The notes beneath the pieces were generated by a model that ran no database searches, had not been told where the DNA came from, and was given only the letters and a program-made list of their open reading frames with translations. A stretch of 7,618 nucleotides of DNA, taken from NCBI GenBank assembly GCA_030830945.1, contig JAURLY010000039.1, forward strand, positions 1 through 7,618. The letters are read 5' to 3'. Every line of letters starts with the position of its first letter. The first letter of the stretch is position 1. Made by a program: the position numbers and the translations under genes. The stretch comes from Gammaproteobacteria bacterium (GTDB taxonomy: Bacteria; Pseudomonadota; Gammaproteobacteria; Pseudomonadales; GM7GCV1). Positions 5,793 to 7,618 of this stretch are shown piece after piece.

Positions 5793-5827
5793 AGACTAAC
5801 AGCTGGCTAGAGCTAAGCTGTTAGTCT
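5793..5827. terminator. Perfect 12-bp inverted repeat at the convergent gene junction
   Basis: AGACTAACAGCT (5793-5804) and AGCTGTTAGTCT (5816-5827) are exact inverted copies around an 11-base loop. It starts ten bases after the symporter stop. The right arm includes the TAA stop and the last codon of the alpha-hydroxy-acid oxidase. Neither strand has a T-run after the stem, so it is not a textbook intrinsic terminator. It may end transcription weakly, protect the 3' ends of both mRNAs, or be extended by Rho-dependent termination. Confidence 0.5.
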
Positions 5828-7032
5828 GAAAGTGTGTCCGTTAGTTTTTTGGAAGAACTTCCCAGATTGTCATGAATGCTGGTCTCTTGTACCAGAAAGT
5901 CCGGCAAGTCTTTGACCGACGCACAGCCCAGCTGGTTCATCACTTGCTCCAGCTGGATTCGCAAACTATTAATTGTGTGCACACCACCTTTTTTGCCCAG
6001 AGCGCCCACTCCGTAAACAAAAGGGCGACCAAGAAAAGTGAAGTCAGCACCGCAAGCCAATGCGGCGGCAATATTCGATCCCGACCTCAGACCACTATCC
6101 ATGAAGATTTTTAGGTCCTTATGGTATTTTTTTGAAATACGTTTCAGGGGTTCTACTGGGGCTTCACCATTGTCCAGTTGCCGAGCGCCGTGATTGGAAA
6201 TCACCACTCCATCAGCACCCAAGCTGATCGCGTCTTTGACATCCTCTTCATTAATCAGACCCTTAATGACCAGAGGGCCTTTCCAAAAATCCCGAATAGG
6301 CTTCAAACCTTCTATATCAACACGACCCATCACGGTCTTGTTCATAAAATCCATAAGATCATCAACTGGCATGCCCGGTGACATGTAGGGTTTTAATGTC
6401 TGCATTTCCGGTTTGCCTGTCAGGGCTGTTTCCCACAACCATTGGGGACTGGATGCCATCTGTAGAATATTTTTCAGAGTCATTTTGGGCGGCATGGATA
6501 GCCCATTTTTCATATCCCTGGGGCGAAAACCAAAGGTGGGCACGTCAACCGTGACCACAAGTACTTTATATCCTGCGGTCTGGATTCTTTGCAGCAAGTC
6601 TTGCCGGATATCATCGTCGGTTGGGTTGTATAGTTGGTACCAAGCCTGACCTTCAGAAATCTCGGCAATTTGCTCAAGCCCTGCCGATGAAACCGTGCTG
6701 AGAATGTAAGGAACGTTTAACTCCTTTGCGGCATGGGCCAGGATCTCAGGTGCCTTTGGCCAAACCAGACCCTGCAAGCCAATAGGTGCTATGCCGAAAG
6801 GAGCGCTATAGGTATGACCAAAAATTTCTGTGCTGGGGTCACTTTTTACGCTGGGCTGTAAAAAACGGCTGCGAAGCTGAACGGACTGTATGGCAGCAAG
6901 ATTTCGATCAAGCCCTGTCTCTTCATTGCAGCCGTTTTCAAGATATTCAAAGGCAAACTTGGGAATACGCTTTTGAGCATGCTGCCTAAGTGACTCAATG
7001 TCGGGAAGTTTCTTGTTGAAATAGTCTCTCAT
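5821..7032 (-). CDS. FMN-dependent alpha-hydroxy-acid oxidase/dehydrogenase (LldD/glycolate oxidase family)
   Basis: A 403-residue flavoprotein with a TIM-barrel fold that oxidises 2-hydroxy acids to 2-keto acids. Seen in order: the substrate-site tyrosine region FEYLENGCNEE (28-38, Y30), PFGIAPIGLQGLVWP (78-92), ILSTVSSAG (110-118), WYQLYNP (131-137, Y135), LVVTVDVP (158-165), the FMN-binding lysine in LVIKGL (K257), the catalytic base in SNHGARQLD (H281, with substrate-binding R284), DSGLRSGSN (312-320) and FLGRPF (333-338). All catalytic residues of the family are present. The motif is SNHGARQ where SNHGGRQ is usual, and DSGLRSG where DGGIRRG or similar is common. The N-terminus has no signal or membrane segment. 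It follows an SDR gene by 18 bases, in one operon. L-lactate, glycolate or a longer or sugar-derived hydroxy acid are possible substrates; electron transfer to quinone rather than oxygen is plausible but unproven. The ribosome-binding site is weak (TGGA, seven bases before the ATG). Confidence 0.92.
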   Translation of the reverse strand: MRDYFNKKLPDIESLRQHAQKRIPKFAFEYLENGCNEETGLDRNLAAIQSVQLRSRFLQPSVKSDPSTEIFGHTYSAPFGIAPIGLQGLVWPKAPEILAHAAKELNVPYILSTVSSAGLEQIAEISEGQAWYQLYNPTDDDIRQDLLQRIQTAGYKVLVVTVDVPTFGFRPRDMKNGLSMPPKMTLKNILQMASSPQWLWETALTGKPEMQTLKPYMSPGMPVDDLMDFMNKTVMGRVDIEGLKPIRDFWKGPLVIKGLINEEDVKDAISLGADGVVISNHGARQLDNGEAPVEPLKRISKKYHKDLKIFMDSGLRSGSNIAAALACGADFTFLGRPFVYGVGALGKKGGVHTINSLRIQLEQVMNQLGCASVKDLPDFLVQETSIHDNLGSSSKKLTDTLSD

Positions 7033-7050
7033 GTATTTTTCCAGTTCTGG

Positions 7051-7618
7051 TTATTCAGCCGTCCAGCCGCCGTCGACCACTGTGCTGCTGCCGGTCATCA
7101 GGGCCGATGCTTCAGACGCCAGAAAGACGATTGGTCCCATCAGGTCTTCTACCTGACCCAGCCTCCCAAGTTTAATGTTTTTTAGAATGCGTTCGAGAAA
7201 CACCTTGTCTTCAAAATAGGGTTTAGTCAAAGGTGTTTCGATATACGTCGGACAAACTGTGTTGCTGCGTATGCCATGAGGAGCCAGTTCCAATGCCAAT
7301 GCTTTACTAAAACCTTCAAGACCCCACTTGGACGCACAATAAAGTGAGCGCCCTGGGCTGCCCACAAGTCCCAGCTGTGAGCTTAGATGAATAATTGAGC
7401 CAAGTACTTTTTCTTCGATCATTTGTTTGGCGCAAGCCTGTGTTACAAAGATAGCGCTTTTAAGGTTGAGATCCAGCACGGTATCGTAATCGTCTTCAGT
7501 AACCTCTGTTAGGGGTTTGGGGCGATTGGTTCCGGCATTATTCACTAAAATATTAAATGCAGGCTGATTCGTAAAAAACGCCTTTACCTTTTCCAGCTGA
7601 GTCACATCCAATTTTTCA
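7051..7618 (-). CDS. Short-chain dehydrogenase/reductase (SDR), N-terminus outside the window
   Basis: The minus-strand frame is open to the right edge and gives 188 C-terminal residues. Compared with the usual 250, about 60 residues, including the TGxxxGIG cofactor loop, are missing. Seen: LDVT near the edge, which usually contacts the cofactor adenine, ILVNNAG, DLNLKSAIF with the structural Asn, IIHLSSQLG with the catalytic Ser, and YCASK (7341-7327) with the catalytic Tyr and Lys. Next come CPTYIETPL, where most members have PG rather than CP, and the C-terminal DLMGPIVFLASEASALMTGS with VDGGWTAE. This is a classical SDR, closest in style to sugar/gluconate dehydrogenases or 3-oxoacyl-ACP-reductase-like enzymes. 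It is cotranscribed with the alpha-hydroxy-acid oxidase 18 bases downstream, which suggests successive or parallel steps of alcohol and hydroxy-acid oxidation. The substrate cannot be read from the sequence. The TTG at 7611 is internal, not a start. Confidence 0.9.
   Translation of the reverse strand, partial: EKLDVTQLEKVKAFFTNQPAFNILVNNAGTNRPKPLTEVTEDDYDTVLDLNLKSAIFVTQACAKQMIEEKVLGSIIHLSSQLGLVGSPGRSLYCASKWGLEGFSKALALELAPHGIRSNTVCPTYIETPLTKPYFEDKVFLERILKNIKLGRLGQVEDLMGPIVFLASEASALMTGSSTVVDGGWTAE

Noticed and set aside
7609..7611. TTG at 7611 as start of the SDR gene
   Set aside because: The frame continues to the window edge and the protein would lack the Rossmann glycine loop. The gene is cut by the window, not short.

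Overview
The window looks like part of the chromosome of a Gram-negative, probably marine gammaproteobacterium. This rests on an outer-membrane TonB-dependent receptor, a phasin of polyhydroxyalkanoate (PHA) granules, a sodium:solute symporter of the type paired with a small DUF4212 partner, and moderate GC content. The taxon is an inference from protein style only. All genes look intact apart from two cut by the window edges. No RNA gene, CRISPR array, insertion sequence or phage gene was recognised.

Left part (1-1249, minus strand): a two-gene unit. A small exported histidine-rich protein (808-1116) is followed by the N-terminal 243 residues of a ZnuD-like TonB-dependent receptor (1-729), whose frame is open to the left edge. 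The gap between them holds a nested inverted repeat just ahead of the receptor's ribosome-binding site. The pair suggests metal uptake, most likely zinc.

Middle left (1250-2567, plus strand): a DUF4202-family protein, then a conserved two-helix membrane protein of unknown function. A strong bidirectional hairpin terminator separates the latter from the convergent phasin gene (2584-2964, minus). The phasin promoter (TTGACT-16-TATAGT) is bracketed by two related TTGTGC-N3-GC(A/C)CAA elements. This fits control by a PHA-responsive repressor such as PhaR, and is the most interesting regulatory signal here.

Centre (3091-3578): about 490 bases with no gene I can support, though a 110-codon plus-strand frame broken by a single TAA may be a decayed gene. 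A putative promoter then leads to a tightly packed pair (3664-5783): the DUF4212 small subunit (GTG start) and a 589-residue SSS-family symporter.

Right part (5821-7618, minus strand): a short-chain dehydrogenase (5' end outside the window) followed after 18 bases by an FMN-dependent alpha-hydroxy-acid oxidase of the LldD/glycolate oxidase family. These converge on the symporter, and a perfect 12-bp inverted repeat spans the junction. Together they suggest uptake of an organic acid and oxidation of hydroxy acids, with PHA as a possible carbon store, but no substrate can be fixed from the sequence. I see no clear sign of a wholly new system; the best leads are the phasin operator pair, the receptor leader structure, the calcium-loop-like motif in the symporter and the unexplained central gap.
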